Part shown: one piece after another, positions 43,311 through 54,995 of the stretch
Layout of the letters: every line of letters starts with the position of its first letter
How positions within the stretch are numbered: the stretch's first letter is position 1
Assembly (NCBI GenBank): GCA_947396885.1
Contig: OX377206.1
Span: 14,073,466-14,137,465 of the forward strand
Source: Heligmosomoides polygyrus polygyrus
Taxonomy: Eukaryota > Nematoda > Chromadorea > Rhabditida > Heligmosomidae
Reading direction: 5' to 3'
DNA: 64,000 nucleotides
Notes under the pieces: generated by a model
What the model saw: only the letters and a program-made list of their open reading frames with translations
Databases searched by the model: none
Told to the model about the DNA's origin: nothing
Program-made: the position numbers and the translations under genes

Positions 43311-44990
43311 GCTCCATCTGTGCAGTTTTCACGCCTCTCTAGCAGTACAAAAGGCAATAATTTAGAACCATATTGTGTTTCAAGCTTGATCTACCTTTCT
43401 TGAGATTAGGCGAGTAGTTTTGTGGTATGAAGCCATCCAGACCTCCACCCCAACCCTCAACATCGGGGTCATCTACTGACGGTTCAGTGATATCATTGCT
43501 TGTGCTAATCGGTGACCTCGTCCATTAGGTTCCTGGAAACCCTCATGATGCCCCACAGCACGGTCCTCCACTTAACTCTAGTGCCAACTTCACTGCAGGC
43601 ACCATCACTCGTCATGCTCATGCGGTCAACATCAGACAAAAATCGACGTTTTCGATAGATACTGGGCCTCTGATCGATTTTGGTCACACGACGAAAAGTC
43701 TTTTTGACAGAACGGAGGATCCGCACCACTCCTAACAATAAGTTGGACAGAAATTTTTTCCACGCAGGACCCTGCCACAGCAATGACGAAATGTCTAACC
43801 GTCATCGACAGACAGAGAGAGGAACGTCGCTTTCAAGCTAAAAACAACAATGTCGCTTGATATTTGCCTTCTGATCGAAAAGTTCTACCTGCTGTGAAGC
43901 ACTTCCGTCGGACATAATAACACGTGTCTCCCAAACCGAAATCACCGGTCAGCGAATCGATAATATCTTCCGATATTGGCCTCCCAGTCGAAACTTCCTA
44001 CCTGCCGTAAAGCCCTCCCGTCGACGATCACTTAACACTCACCCCGACCGGTTAAATCTGAGAGAAAATGAAAGGTATCGATATTCACTGCCTGATCTAT
44101 ATGTCACACCTTACCAGAACAACTCCTTCTACTGTCAATAATCCGTTTCAATGATCCCCTTAGCGGACGACGCCTTCAGCACGTCTTCTGAATTCCCTGG
44201 CACGTAGAAAGCCGTTCGGGAATTTTCCGCTATTTTCGCGCCCCCGTAATCCTCTCCCCCCATCTTTCCCCTATTTTTCCCGCTATTTTATGACTCAGCA
44301 TCGATCGATGGCATGACTTATCGCTTAACGCGTGATTATATACTATGATAGGTATGTAGATGATGACCGTAGACTGGCGGAAAGTTTGAAAAAAGCAGAA
44401 AACTTAGTTTTGAGAATGTTTATAACAACAACACCGGCAAATTCACTCAGATGTGTTCACCTTTCCATGATTACATTAATGATTATACATACAATTCTGC
44501 CTACAAAACTCGTTATCATTGTATTTCAGCCGCGAATATCATTCAAGGTGTTGCAAGGCATTTTCAACCCCCACACTGTCGGCGCTAGTCGCGAAGGTGG
44601 CCCTAATTAGGAGGTAAGAACGGGTTGGCCTGCCAGTCATAGGTAATGTACGATATACGATAAACTCACCTAGATGGCATCCAGTGCTCCAGGGCAGGAG
44701 GTGGAGCCTTCGCTGCGTTGAGAAGCTCGGGCTCATATGTTACTAAACAGACAAGAGCCGTATTCTCACTTCACGACGACAAGCATCGTAGAACTTTTAC
44801 TGAATTTGACGGAACAATTTTTCGCTGAAAATGGTCGTTAAAATTTACCGAAAAAAAATTTTAGGCACCCCTGATTTGCATGCTGTAGACTGGATCCGTT
44901 ATTTAGTGGTAGAGGCGCCTGGGAAATATAATACAAAAATACTGGTTTGCCCATCGGCTGGCCACTGCATTAAGTTGTAATGAGCAAATT
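43310..44990. other. Low-feature stretch with a short diverged tandem repeat
   Basis: Near 43860-44040 a unit of roughly 110 bp is repeated with divergence: TTCTACCTGCTGTGAAGCAC then TTCCTACCTGCCGTAAAGCC, each followed by TCCCGTCG or TTCCGTCGG. No gene is recognised. The mini-exon module copy at 44665-44736 lies near the right end. Confidence 0.45.
44665..44736 (-). pseudogene. Mini first-exon module, isolated copy
   Basis: The minus strand shows CTTGTCTGTTTAG, then ATG (44736), a frame MSPSFSTQRRLHLLPWSTGC and a GGTGAGTTTATC donor. This copy lies outside block C, so the module can be dispersed independently, or block C is very decayed here. Confidence 0.4.
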
Positions 44991-45760
44991 CACAACCAGA
45001 TTACGTGTGATATTACATAATTCCAAAAGTACAATGCATCTCGCATCTCAAGAAAGACTAATCAACGCGGGCATCGGCGGCAATTCTTTTATCGATTTTA
45101 CGATCATTAACTGTTATTGACAGTAGACAAGTTTCAGTGCTCCTTACTCGCTTGCCTAAAATTGCCCGCACTGCAATCTTGATTCCAGCGAGCACTAGCT
45201 TTCGCGTGGCACCTCTCGAGTTTGAGTTCTTCAGGACAAAGAAAGCATTACTGGAGATCTTAACTGAGCCTTCAATGATCCTAGGAACCATCAACAGGTC
45301 GTTCCTTTTTCTTCTGTCAGCTAAGGTGTTTAGGGAGAACATTTTGTTCTTCTCTGCACGACGAGGGAGATAACGATAGTCCATACCAGTAACTCTAATC
45401 ATGAGCTTCCTAGTGAAGCTATATCGGACTCCTTCGAAAACGTTAAGGATCGATTTCTTCGTGGGGTTAAAAATGGTGGTACCGCATTCCAGATTCTAGG
45501 TCTTATGTATTTTAGTAGGCCTTGGGGATAACCTTACTGTTTCTGGAATAGAGACATCTAAACAGATTGAGAAGTTGAAGAGTAGCCTTATTCCTGATAC
45601 GACTGCAGTGTTCTAAGAAGTCAGGTTTACTATTGTAGGTGTACCCTAGGTTAGCAACTTCGTTGACAGCTGCTGGCTCTTGATTGTTCAGGTGATATCT
45701 GGTGGGCGTGTTGCTAGATATGATACTTACTAATAGGTGGTTAACCATCGTGTATTAAAG
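44990..45760 (-). mobile_element. CR1/jockey-group LINE, internally deleted sister copy
   Basis: Minus frames give the C-terminal region (NKMFSLNTLADRRKRNDLLM, about 45300; NSRGATRKLVLAGIKIAVRA, about 45180-45240) and an upstream piece (SNTPTRYHLNNQEP and AAVNEVANLGY, about 45640-45700). Compared with 5840-7265, about 690 bp containing the catalytic RT motifs are missing between GGGCGTGTTGCTAG and the GGTGGTTAACC junction. The copy is dead. Confidence 0.8.
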
Positions 45761-46351
45761 GATCATCAGGAAAACTACCTTGACCAAACTATGTCCGCTT
45801 GGCGACGGCCGTGTTCGAAAATGACGACTGATCCTTCGGTATCTTCCGTATCCATCTGAACATTTAATTTGAGGTCGGATAGTAGTTACGCTAAAGTTCA
45901 ATAGATGCTTGTCATCGAAGCAAATTGGCAGACCACGAAAGTGACCTGTAAGGTTGATGTTTCGTATAAGTAAGTCAATCTATTCTACATAATCTCACAA
46001 GTACAATGAATCTCGCATCTTAAGAAAGCCTAATCAACGCGGGCATCGGCGAGAATTCTTTTAACGGTTTTATTGATTCATTAGCTTATTTTGCCGCACA
46101 GCATACTTCGCGTATTCAATGCCGAAATTTAGATATCGGAGCTGTTACGATCGTGGAACCGAACAAGCCGGTAACCGGCCGTTGACCTTGAACTTGAACA
46201 TTGACGGAGTCATGCATTTGCATACTTTAGCGCCACAGACGATAATGTCATGGTAATAACATTCACCCCACAAGAATCTCAAGTAGTGATGATGTTGACG
46301 AGAGGTCCTCCAACTCTTTCTGCCCATCAATCACCTCCGTTTCCTCATGTG

Positions 46352-46352
<1 letters not shown>

Positions 46353-46382
<30 letters not shown>

Positions 46383-46384
46383 AT
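46353..46384. repeat. (AAAT)n microsatellite
   Basis: About seven uninterrupted AAAT units. The sister locus at about 7876-7900 has a shorter, interrupted run, so the tract has changed length since duplication. Confidence 0.95.
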
Positions 46385-46439
46385 GTGTCACCGTCTGACG
46401 AATACTCGAAAGATACTGTTCGGCTACTTTTCCAGCTGT

Positions 46440-47160
46440 TTTGCTTTTTTGGGATCTTTGCTAAAACATCATATCGAGTTTGTAGTCCATTGAATAGAAA
46501 TAGAAGATTAAAAATGAGGACCTTCAGGGCGTATAGAAAATAGCATAAACCTTGGCGGTAGTTCCGTGCGAATCACCAAAAGAGCGTTTACCATGCTTCC
46601 CACAGTATCAATACTAATGCAATTTCGTTGATGGAGTTGTGATCTTTAAAAACCGCTGGTTGTTCTAAGAGAGTGATCCAAAGGACCTGCCACTCCATCG
46701 GGAAGCTTCTTGCTCCACTACGATTGCTGGAGGGCGTCGTCGCCCGATGCTGATGTTGACATCCTACTCCGCTTCCTCCAACAGCTGTAATAGCAGGTAG
46801 GGATGACATGTTCTCACAGGTTGCAAAAGCTTTGACCAACACGATTGATTTGAAACAGGTTTGCAACTCGAAGCATGCCATCCTATAACTGATGGTTTTA
46901 GCCCAGTAACAAGCAACTAAGATGTTTCTCAACAGCAATTACGAAGTTGTATGCACGCATGCTTGACGCTTTCTTTTTAGATCTCGTGCGTACCTCCCGT
47001 TGCTGCGATGAAATCGCAGCGATGAGTTTGGCAGAGCGACGCGAAAGGAGGTGGAATTCCCAACGCCCTTCGCATCGCAAGTGCCCTCGCACTTACGCGC
47101 TTTGCGCGAAGTTGCAGTATCACTAAGTTAAGGACGATCACATCAAGAAAGCTGCTCCAC
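46440..47160 (+). repeat. Block H copy between LINE segment and C2
   Basis: It is related to 42575-43310. The small frame is damaged here (an indel after AATAGAAATAGAAG), while the ATGTTTCTCAACAGC text and the GC-rich tail are kept. It directly precedes the hairpin that opens block C2. Confidence 0.65.
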
Positions 47161-47359
47161 CTGACAGAAATTTAATTTCTCAGTTGCTCATCAAGGCAAC
47201 CCGTGCCTTGATGAGCAACTGAGATGTTTCTCAACACTAATGACGAAGTTATATGCACGCATGCTTGACGCTTTATTTTTAATCGACTTTGGACTACTTT
47301 TTTGCAAATTATGGAGGAACAAGGTGGGCGATGGTAGCTCTATGACAAGAAGCACGCAT

Positions 47360-47905
47360 AGCCTCCTGACGCAGCGATGTGAGGTACATGTCGTTAATAT
47401 GGGAAGCGGATTTGGGAGGTAGGAGCGTGCTAGCCAATCACAACCAATCAAGGCTCATCAGGAGACTACCCCAACGGTAGATCGGAACCGCCCGAATGTA
47501 TATGGGCAGAATCGCCTCCTTCTGGATAAAAGTAGCGATGACGAGCAAGGGGTCGTGGCGCAGTTGGAAGACGGGGGGCGTAATCCCCATGATCGCTTTT
47601 TCCTGCCAACTTGAGCCCGCTCTCCTCGTTCAGGCAGAGGGCTAACGCCGCCAACAGCCCAACTTCCGCGGTCCCTAACTCTGCGCAGAGATGCATTGGG
47701 GTCGAGTTCCTTGCATTTTGTTGTTTCTTATAAAGAGGCCATATACCCATATACTGCCCATATACATTTGACCGTCCCGACCTACCGTTTACATAGGCTC
47801 CTGGTGAGCCCTGATTGGTTGTTATTGGCTAGCACGCTCCCACCTCCCAAATGCGCTTCCCATGTTAGCAACATGGACATCACATCGCTGCGTCAGGAGG
47901 AAGCA
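47360..47905. mobile_element. Long inverted-repeat element, copy in C2
   Basis: This is the sister of 10029-10600, with the same core (GCGGTCCCTAACTCTGCGCA). The right arm carries an extra short duplication of CATATACCCATATACTGCC near 47735-47755. Confidence 0.65.
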
Positions 47906-48516
47906 TGGCGCAAGCGCAGAGAGTAAAATTCGCCCTCTTTCACATTCGTAGCGTTTAAATAAACTGTTTAAAAAAAACTATTGAAAACGTTATGTTAAGC
48001 ACGAATTCGTATTTCCCACAACTTTACAGGAACATCTGAGTTTGCACCGCTAAGTTTAAAGCTGTCAGCTATGGAAGAGATACAGATTTAGCTTTCTCTA
48101 GACGACTACACCAGACTAATCTTTATCGTCCTAGAGTTTAGGTTTCAAATTTAACACGTTGACGATCGCGCGACTTTCGCGTGTCTAGCGCTTGAGATCA
48201 AACAATATTTTGCAACGACGAGAGTTATTAGTTAATTAAAGCTGCCACTTGTCGGTAATCTCACTAAATCAGTAAATGAAAATTGGTTTCGTTTACCACG
48301 CTTTTAGAACTTCTAAAGATGAAGTACACATAGTATAAAAAGTTGCTTCGAAAAGTTTGAATCCAACTGAAAGAATAAGTGACAAGACAGAGATACAACA
48401 TTATGTCACATGGTCCTATTCAGTCGAAAGGGTGTGCCATGGCGTCATATCATGTCAGAGGGTTACATTTGGACTTGACGTATCCTTTCCATACCCAAAT
48501 TTGCGAAGCGCACTGA

Positions 48517-48781
48517 CCAGGGAATGCCGTCAGCTTCCCATGGAACTTCGGATTGAGATCTACATCACGTGAAAGAGCTCGAGACGCTGATCACAGATAT
48601 ATAGAGCAAATTTGCTAAATGGATCTCCTAAGCGAGTTATGGCCGGCGGAAGCCGCCATAACTCGCTTAGGAGATCCATTTAGCAAATTTGCTCTATATA
48701 TCTGTGATCAGCGTTTCGAGCTCTTTCACGTGATATAGATCTCAGTCCGAAGTTCTATGGGAAGCTGACAGCATTCCCTGG
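48517..48781. mobile_element. 265-bp foldback transposon with 3-bp duplication and empty sites
   Basis: The insertion is an almost complete palindrome. Arms of 127 bp (48517-48643; 48655-48781) differ at five positions, all transitions, around an 11-base centre. The ends are CCAGGGAATGC. TGA flanks both sides (48514-48516; 48782-48784). C1 (about 11206) and C3 (about 25648) read ACTGAGACATT with a single TGA, so the boundary is exact. It is non-coding. The 3-bp duplication suggests a PIF/Harbinger- or CACTA-type source, but the CCAGGG end does not identify the family. Confidence 0.85.
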
Positions 48782-49514
48782 TGAGACATTCTCTCCTTCT
48801 TCAAAAAAATCGCTAAGTGTCCACATCTTTGCGTGCATCTAAGGAAACATTCTACGCTCCTCATCAAAACAGGTAACGCCAATGCATCCGTAATTATTAA
48901 TCACAAGAATCTCACCTAAAGGGCGTCCGTTGCTCCAGGAGCGGCAGCGGTAGGCGTGAGCCTTCGGGAAGCTCCGGCTCATATGTTACTAAACAGACAA
49001 GAATAATATTCTCCGCATATGTAAAACTCGCTAGGTAGTCGCTAGAAGCTGTTTCACTGCTTATTTGTCATGACCTTTTTTCATCCACTATCTTTTAGTC
49101 GCAGTCCGCGACGTAATCTGGCACTCACGACCACATGAGGTCTTTTTGGTACAATGGGTGTCAATTACCACAAACTTCTTTTCTCAACTATGTCTAAACC
49201 CAGACCATCATGCATTCGGCGTAGCATTTGCCTTGCAGCAGATCCCAATAACCTGAGTGAAATGGCTGCAGGCGAAAACTATAGGCCCAACCATCACGCA
49301 AGTCTAGTACTTCTCCAAAAGATTATAGTTCTAATTAGAATAGCTGTTTTGGCTCCAGTGCTATGAGGTTTGTTGACTCGACAGATATGGGCTTGATGTG
49401 GTATGAACAGAAAACCGACACATCAAGCAGGACGAAAAACTACGAAGTTGACATACCCGTCACCTCTTACCTGTCTTCACATTGCGATCGCATCCATCGC
49501 TCCAGCGGTAATGC

Positions 49515-50110
49515 TTCGACTTCTACCCTATATTCACAGAAACCTGGGTAAAGTCATTCATGAATGCGGTCATTGGTTTTTTGACACCCCGTCAATTGGC
49601 GTTCTTGTTGAACGGGTGTTAAACAAGCAGATTACATAGCCATCCCTCTTAATTTTCGACGACTTGGCTAGAGCGCCTCTGATCCGTGAACGTCGACGGT
49701 TTTGGCCGTTTTCCCATATCTAACCACGTATATCATATGATAGCGCACGAAAACAGACGTTTTTGACAAATGGATGGAAAGGATTCCGCAACGCAGTCGC
49801 TTAAAGCCTGACATTTGTGTGTTATAAGTTGGGACCGTGATTCAATAGTAGACGCTTCTCGGGAATACAAAGTAGTGGTTCATGCATCGGCTGGCCACAA
49901 AAGAGGTGCAGTCCTCACACAATCCTGTCCGCCGCCCAGTGTTCGCCCTGAAGGCGCGAAATCTCGCTGCGGGCTGCGGAATCGTTGCTTGGAAATACGC
50001 CGCCTAAAAACCGTGCAACGTCTGCTTCGCAAAGCCGTCAGCTTACGAACGAGGGCAGGGGTAAGACGAGGGGATTTCGAAATCCGGAAAACGAGTATGG
50101 ATTAATTTAA
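49515..50110 (+). repeat. Block F, copy 2
   Basis: Sister of 29735-30335. It sits between C2 and A4 just as copy 1 sits between C3 and A3, which shows that C-F-A was duplicated as a chain. Confidence 0.7.
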
Positions 50111-51299
50111 GACTGCTTTATATAATAGGATAGGTGTTTTCAAATCCCGTCCTAGAAATAGTACGTGGGGTAACCCAATCCGACAGAAAAAAGTTCAGAC
50201 CAGACCGATTGGTCGCTCCTACAAATCACAGCTTTGTAACTTGTTTTTTTGACATTGTTAGCATCGAAATTTAAGTCGAGACCTATGGTAGCGTTTGTGC
50301 ACTCATGGAGTTCCCATCGGGATCTATATTGCTGAGGAACACCCGAATCCTCGGCGTAACCAGCATATGGGATGGCTATCGCTCGCAACGCCAGTCATCG
50401 GGAAACTATTCCCGCAAGTTGAGCTTCCGTCCCGACGAGGATGGCAACTGACCAGAAAAGACGACAATTCCTGAATAGGCCCTTGGTAGACTCTAGCGTC
50501 GCGCCGGCCACAGTGTTGGGAGGGCACCTACGCAGTGCGTAGCTACCCGCGCAGTGTTGCAGCGACGGTGTTGCGCGGGCAGCTACGGAATGCGCACTCG
50601 CGCAACACTGTCGCCATACATCGAACAGCGTACTGTCGTCGTTACTGGAGCGCGTTACTCACTGCTTGGCAGCTATTTCGGACAGCACTATTAGGATGCT
50701 CGAGTATGAGAATGCCAACCTCCAGATCGGTAAATATTATAAATGAGAATGATCAACGAAAGGAGAAGGTTCACAAAGAAAGACGCCAAGTAGGCCGCGT
50801 AGACGGACCACTACTAAGATGATCGGGATCATCGTTTGTCTTCACGCCCCACCCTTGTTCTCATAAAAACAACCGAATCGCAACGCAAATAGTTGTGTAG
50901 ACTACTCCACGACGTTGCACAGTAGATTTCACCAAACCGGCATAAAGCGGAATTGGGACCGAGCAAACGACAAAAGAATCCCTCTTTAAACAGTTTCATA
51001 CAACAAGACTCTTGACCCGTTTTGGTCCATGATGATTGCTTTTACCTTTTATGCACTAATTTGTCGTCGAATATCGCAGAAGACATCGAGACAAAGTGGG
51101 AAAGCCGACAGGTAAGACTTCATCACCTACGCTGATTCAAGTCATTTTTGTCTGGCATTCCCTGTCGTCGGCTTCGTTCCATGAAACGCGCAGAGGTAGG
51201 CTGACCTGATTGCCATCATCTTCTGTTGCACACAGTGACCTCCATCGACGCCTTCGACAGTGTTGGCAGTAGGCTTTGAATATACTTCAGTTTTGTTAG

Positions 51300-51443
51300 A
51301 GTGATAGTGAAATCCTAATTAATTCTCAGTCGAACCTGTACCGGGCAGAAATGAACGGAGATGACCGAGACAGGCTTGGAAAGATAACAAGAGAAACAAA
51401 TCGTTTGCTAGAGAAATCATTGGCGACGGTAGTTAGTAGCTAG
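51300..51443 (+). pseudogene. Terminal-exon-like frame, block A copy 4
   Basis: After the acceptor-like CTTCAGTTTTGTTAG the frame reads SDSEILINSQSNLYRAEMNG, then GDDRDRLGKITRETNRL, and ends SLATVVSS-TAG (51441-51443), 47 codons. AATAAA is at 51473-51478. It is the cleanest of four copies. The family is unknown. Confidence 0.4.
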
Positions 51444-52187
51444 CAGCTCCAGGGAGCGAACAATGTGATGAAAATAAATGGATGGATTTAAGGTTACCAA
51501 ATGAACTACGCTGAGGTACGCACCAGTCCAGACAGAATGTGGGCAGTTCTTTTCGGCGTCAATAGGGTAAGGCGGTCACCATGTAGGACAACCCTGCAAA
51601 ACGGCTTGTGCTTTTTGGAACCGGATTTTTTTTTTGCAGAACTGGCGTGTTCTACCCATATAGTGAGCTTGGTAGGCCATTTCTAATCAAACTGGACATA
51701 CACATGCCTCCTTGCCAGGGCGTACAACCACTGAGTAGAGGGTGACCCCGCGCCGACCGTATTTTCGCTTCGTTTTCACTCAGAAAATGAAAATATGGGA
51801 TGGCTTGCGTTGCAAGGCCAGTCATCGGGAAACTCTTCTCGCAAGTTGAGCTCTCGCAGTACCTCGACGAGGATAGCAAGTGACCAGAAAAGACGACAAT
51901 TCCTGAATAGGCCCTTGGTATACTCCCGGCGACGGTGCTGCGTGGGAGCCACGGATCGCATAGCTACCCTCGCAGTGTTGCGGCGACAGTGTTGCCAGGG
52001 CATCTACGGACTGCGTTCGTTATCTGGCAATTTTGCACCGGATAACGAACAGCAAATTAGCTGACTCTTCACATCTGGAAGTGGTGCTGGTTGATCTGTG
52101 TAGAAGGCTCCGCTCACTACTATAAGATTGACCACGAGCAACAATAAAAGGCATTAAAATCCAAAAAGGTTAGGTGACTTCCTCAGG

Positions 52188-52357
52188 TGAGCACAGGTGA
52201 CGTAGATGGAAACATGGTTAACCTCCATCTCTGCAGTGTCGCTGAATTTGTACCTCACATCTACGAGACCTACAAAACATTGAGTTTCTCATCGTTTTGT
52301 CACCGCAAGTCATGCGCAAAGCAAGAAGACATACAAGCCACTATCACTGATCGTTAG
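52188..52357 (+). pseudogene. Two-exon 3' end candidate, block A4
   Basis: Sister of 15793-15993, with donor CAG-GTGAGC near 52187 and acceptor CTCTGCAG at 52236. The exon VAEFVPHIYETYKTL runs to TAG 52355-52357. The upstream ATTAG present in copies 2 and 3 is ATTAA here, which would remove one possible acceptor. A further downstream plus-strand frame (TPPQTPDLDSAVDPLWFHDC, about 52550-52610) ends near an ATTAAA and is also present in A3. Confidence 0.35.
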
Positions 52358-54533
52358 GAGTGTAGGTCCTGGCGCATTTCAGGAAGAACTGTTTAGCGCC
52401 GAACATTGTGTTCCATCCTTTGTGGTTTGCCTTCTTAGGTGTATCAGGCCCTTGTTGCCTTATCTCATTTTTTTGTATGGAAGCTCTGTTGCTGCCTTCT
52501 CGCTTCAGATGCGGCGTAGGAACAGGCATAAGGCTTCGTCGGCCACTCCACCTCAGACACCGGATCTCGACTCAGCAGTTGATCCTTTGTGGTTCCACGA
52601 CTGCAGCGTGTTTCATTAGATTGCAAGATTAAACATGCAAACCTTTTAATCACAAGCTGTTGTGAGGCACCAGACAAATATTGCAGCATGGTAGCGACTG
52701 AATACGAGCAACACGGAAACAGTTTTGAAAAGAAGAAGAGGGCTTGAAAGAAGACAGCAACCCTTCCACGAGCATTTCTGTAGAGAGGACTTTCTAAAAG
52801 CATTTCTGTCGCAACACACCCTGAGGTAAGCGCGACAGAATGAACCAGCGGAGAAACGTCACCCCCTAATGTAGGTGATCGTGAGGTTCGAAGACCGAAA
52901 ATCAAAGCGACAACCTACCTTCACCTCTCAACAAGGATTCAGAAGTAGGGCTATTGGATACTCCAAAACCAGCTAACATATAACACTGCTGTGCAGATTT
53001 ATTTACATATTGTACAAGCATTTATAAACTGCCACGTCTACTACCACATTTCAAATATGGATCTCAAATATATCGCCAACAGTGAGGATAGCAACACATA
53101 TGCATTAGTGCGACCTACAATTGAAAAGCTATACATACAGTGAACAACACATGAACAGAACATTGAAGCATCACAAGAGCTACCTTGAAGCTAAAAGGGA
53201 AGGATGCTAGGTTGCACCAATAATATGAGGTGAGGTGTACATCGTGGCATACAGCTTCGAGGGTTGACTCTATCTTCGTGTTCAGTATCTGCAGCGGGCA
53301 TCGCGGAGTGGAGTAACGGGCGATTTTCATTTTGCCATAACCGCGCTCTGCCAAAGTAGACCGCAAACCCTGTCGACAGCTGAACAACGGCGGCGCAGTA
53401 GATAGGGAAACGGTAGGGCGAGAGTCCAGTTGTTGATGTTGGGCTCCTCCGCAACGTCGCTCTTTGTCACTTTCTGCAAAAGATTCGATAAGGTCAGTCG
53501 GTGCGAAATCGCACCGAAGAACAGCGCCAGGAATGAGAGGCGATTCAACGGCTTCTACTCTCACGAATCACAAGGTCGGAAACCGGCATCTTAAATCAGG
53601 TGAGTTAGATCAGCCAGACCCCGGAGTTCCATTGATCCGCGCTCTCCTCCGTGTTTGCGGAGAACAGCACAGCAACCGTGTTGTGCATTTTAGAGCATGT
53701 GCAATCTTGACGGGAGCATCAGCCGATAAGTACCAAAATTTTTGCCTTAATCTCGTCTCAGGGTTTTATTTGAAGTGCTGTCACAAATACGACATTCGCC
53801 TTTGGAATCTCGGTTGACAGGACAGGTTACAGCAGGTGAGAGATACTGGGGCTGGTGGGGTCAGAATTCCCCCAAAATTTAATCCAAGGGGCTCGCTTAG
53901 GTACTGGTTAGAATACGGTATAATCCATCAAATCTTCAGCCTATTAAATACGTATACTACATAGATTCCGTCGAGTACTGGGTAAGGGCGATGAGGTCAG
54001 GATCATCGACACCCACCTTAAAGGACTATTTAAGGCGCTGATCGCGAATATGATTCATAGCGCAGAAGAATCCAATGCCGAAAACAGATACCACATTCGT
54101 GATCGGCGCCTTGAAAATCTGCGCCAAATCGAAGTTGGGTCGAAAGCGATCACTCCCGACCCAACTCACCCGTAATGTACCATCATCGGCCTACAGTATG
54201 ATGACAAATACCATATTCTTCATCAGCAACTCAACTAACCTCGTTGGGCGAACTCAGGGCGAAAACGTTTGTTCGTGCTAAATGGTGAAGTTATAAGTAG
54301 ATTCCGTAATCAACCGAGATTTCGAAAACGAGTGCCGTACATATTTGTGATCAGCGTCGCAAGTCACAACTTTAGAAAAATTGCCATGCTTACGCGAACA
54401 AATCTTTTTCAAGCTCGGCATATGTGAGAGGACAATCGCGCCCATGAATCGGGTCTCCATGCTGGGGAAGTTTCTCGTTGTGATTTCTCAGGCAGAGGTT
54501 GGATTGACCGTTTCAAATCCATCTTACGATGTG

Positions 54534-54627
54534 CAAAAAAACCTCTACAGGGAATCGAACTACAAACTCCTTGCCTTCCACAACTCTACTTCCTTACCCA
54601 CTGTGGCACCAATATACGGCGGACAGA
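54534..54627 (-). ncRNA. tRNA-like stretch (SINE head or tRNA pseudogene)
   Basis: The minus strand shows an A-box-like TGGTGCCACAGTGGG, then at tRNA-like spacing AGTTCGATTCCC (one mismatch to the B-box). A T-run about ten bases later could act as a Pol III terminator. The 5' acceptor-stem partner of the 3' end was not found, so it is not a working tRNA gene. It differs from the SINE family at 20064 and 21887. Confidence 0.35.
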
Positions 54628-54995
54628 GTTGCTTGCGGACTACTTCAGTAGAGCGAAGCCAAGGCTAAGCGAAAATGATCCGTTACTCCGTTCCCCTGAC
54701 ATCTATTGCATTCAAGGAACACAAATCTAAAGGCAGCGTTCGAACTTCCAAGCTGCACGTATATACCTCACCTCAAAGTTACTGCGACCTTGTATCTATC
54801 GTTTCTGAGTCCGCTGCCCTTGTTTCTTCCTTGGCAACTGGAGACACTGACTGGTGTAGTTGCCATAATAATCCTCTATGCAAACCGACCACGTTGGCAG
54901 GGACACATGTTTGACTGGAGCACATCTGAAATGCCCCCTGGTGACGAAAAGCATCGACGAATTGGTTAAGCTGACAGGCGCACAAATATGTCAAT

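Larger units (their letters stand above)
47170..49510 (+). repeat. Segmental repeat block C, copy 2
   Basis: It is collinear with C1. It contains the same 21-bp hairpin (47178-47224) and long inverted repeat (47360-47905), with the 45-bp unit single. It also has the 265-bp palindrome insertion absent from C1 and C3, the mini-exon module (about 48915-48985) and a frame-broken version of the 78-codon ORF from 49363. Confidence 0.8.
50110..53620 (+). repeat. Segmental repeat block A, copy 4
   Basis: It has no large insertion. Relative to A1 a short piece is missing near 50616, where GTCGCCA joins ACATCGAACAG. The extension matches A2 and A3, and from 53250 it matches 16715-17060, a segment A3 has lost. 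The frames at 51300-51443 and 52237-52357 are open in this copy. Confidence 0.75.

Noticed and set aside
30033..50105. 98/96-codon frame in the F blocks as a gene
   Set aside because: Replacement changes clearly outnumber silent ones between the two copies. There are no splice or poly(A) signals.
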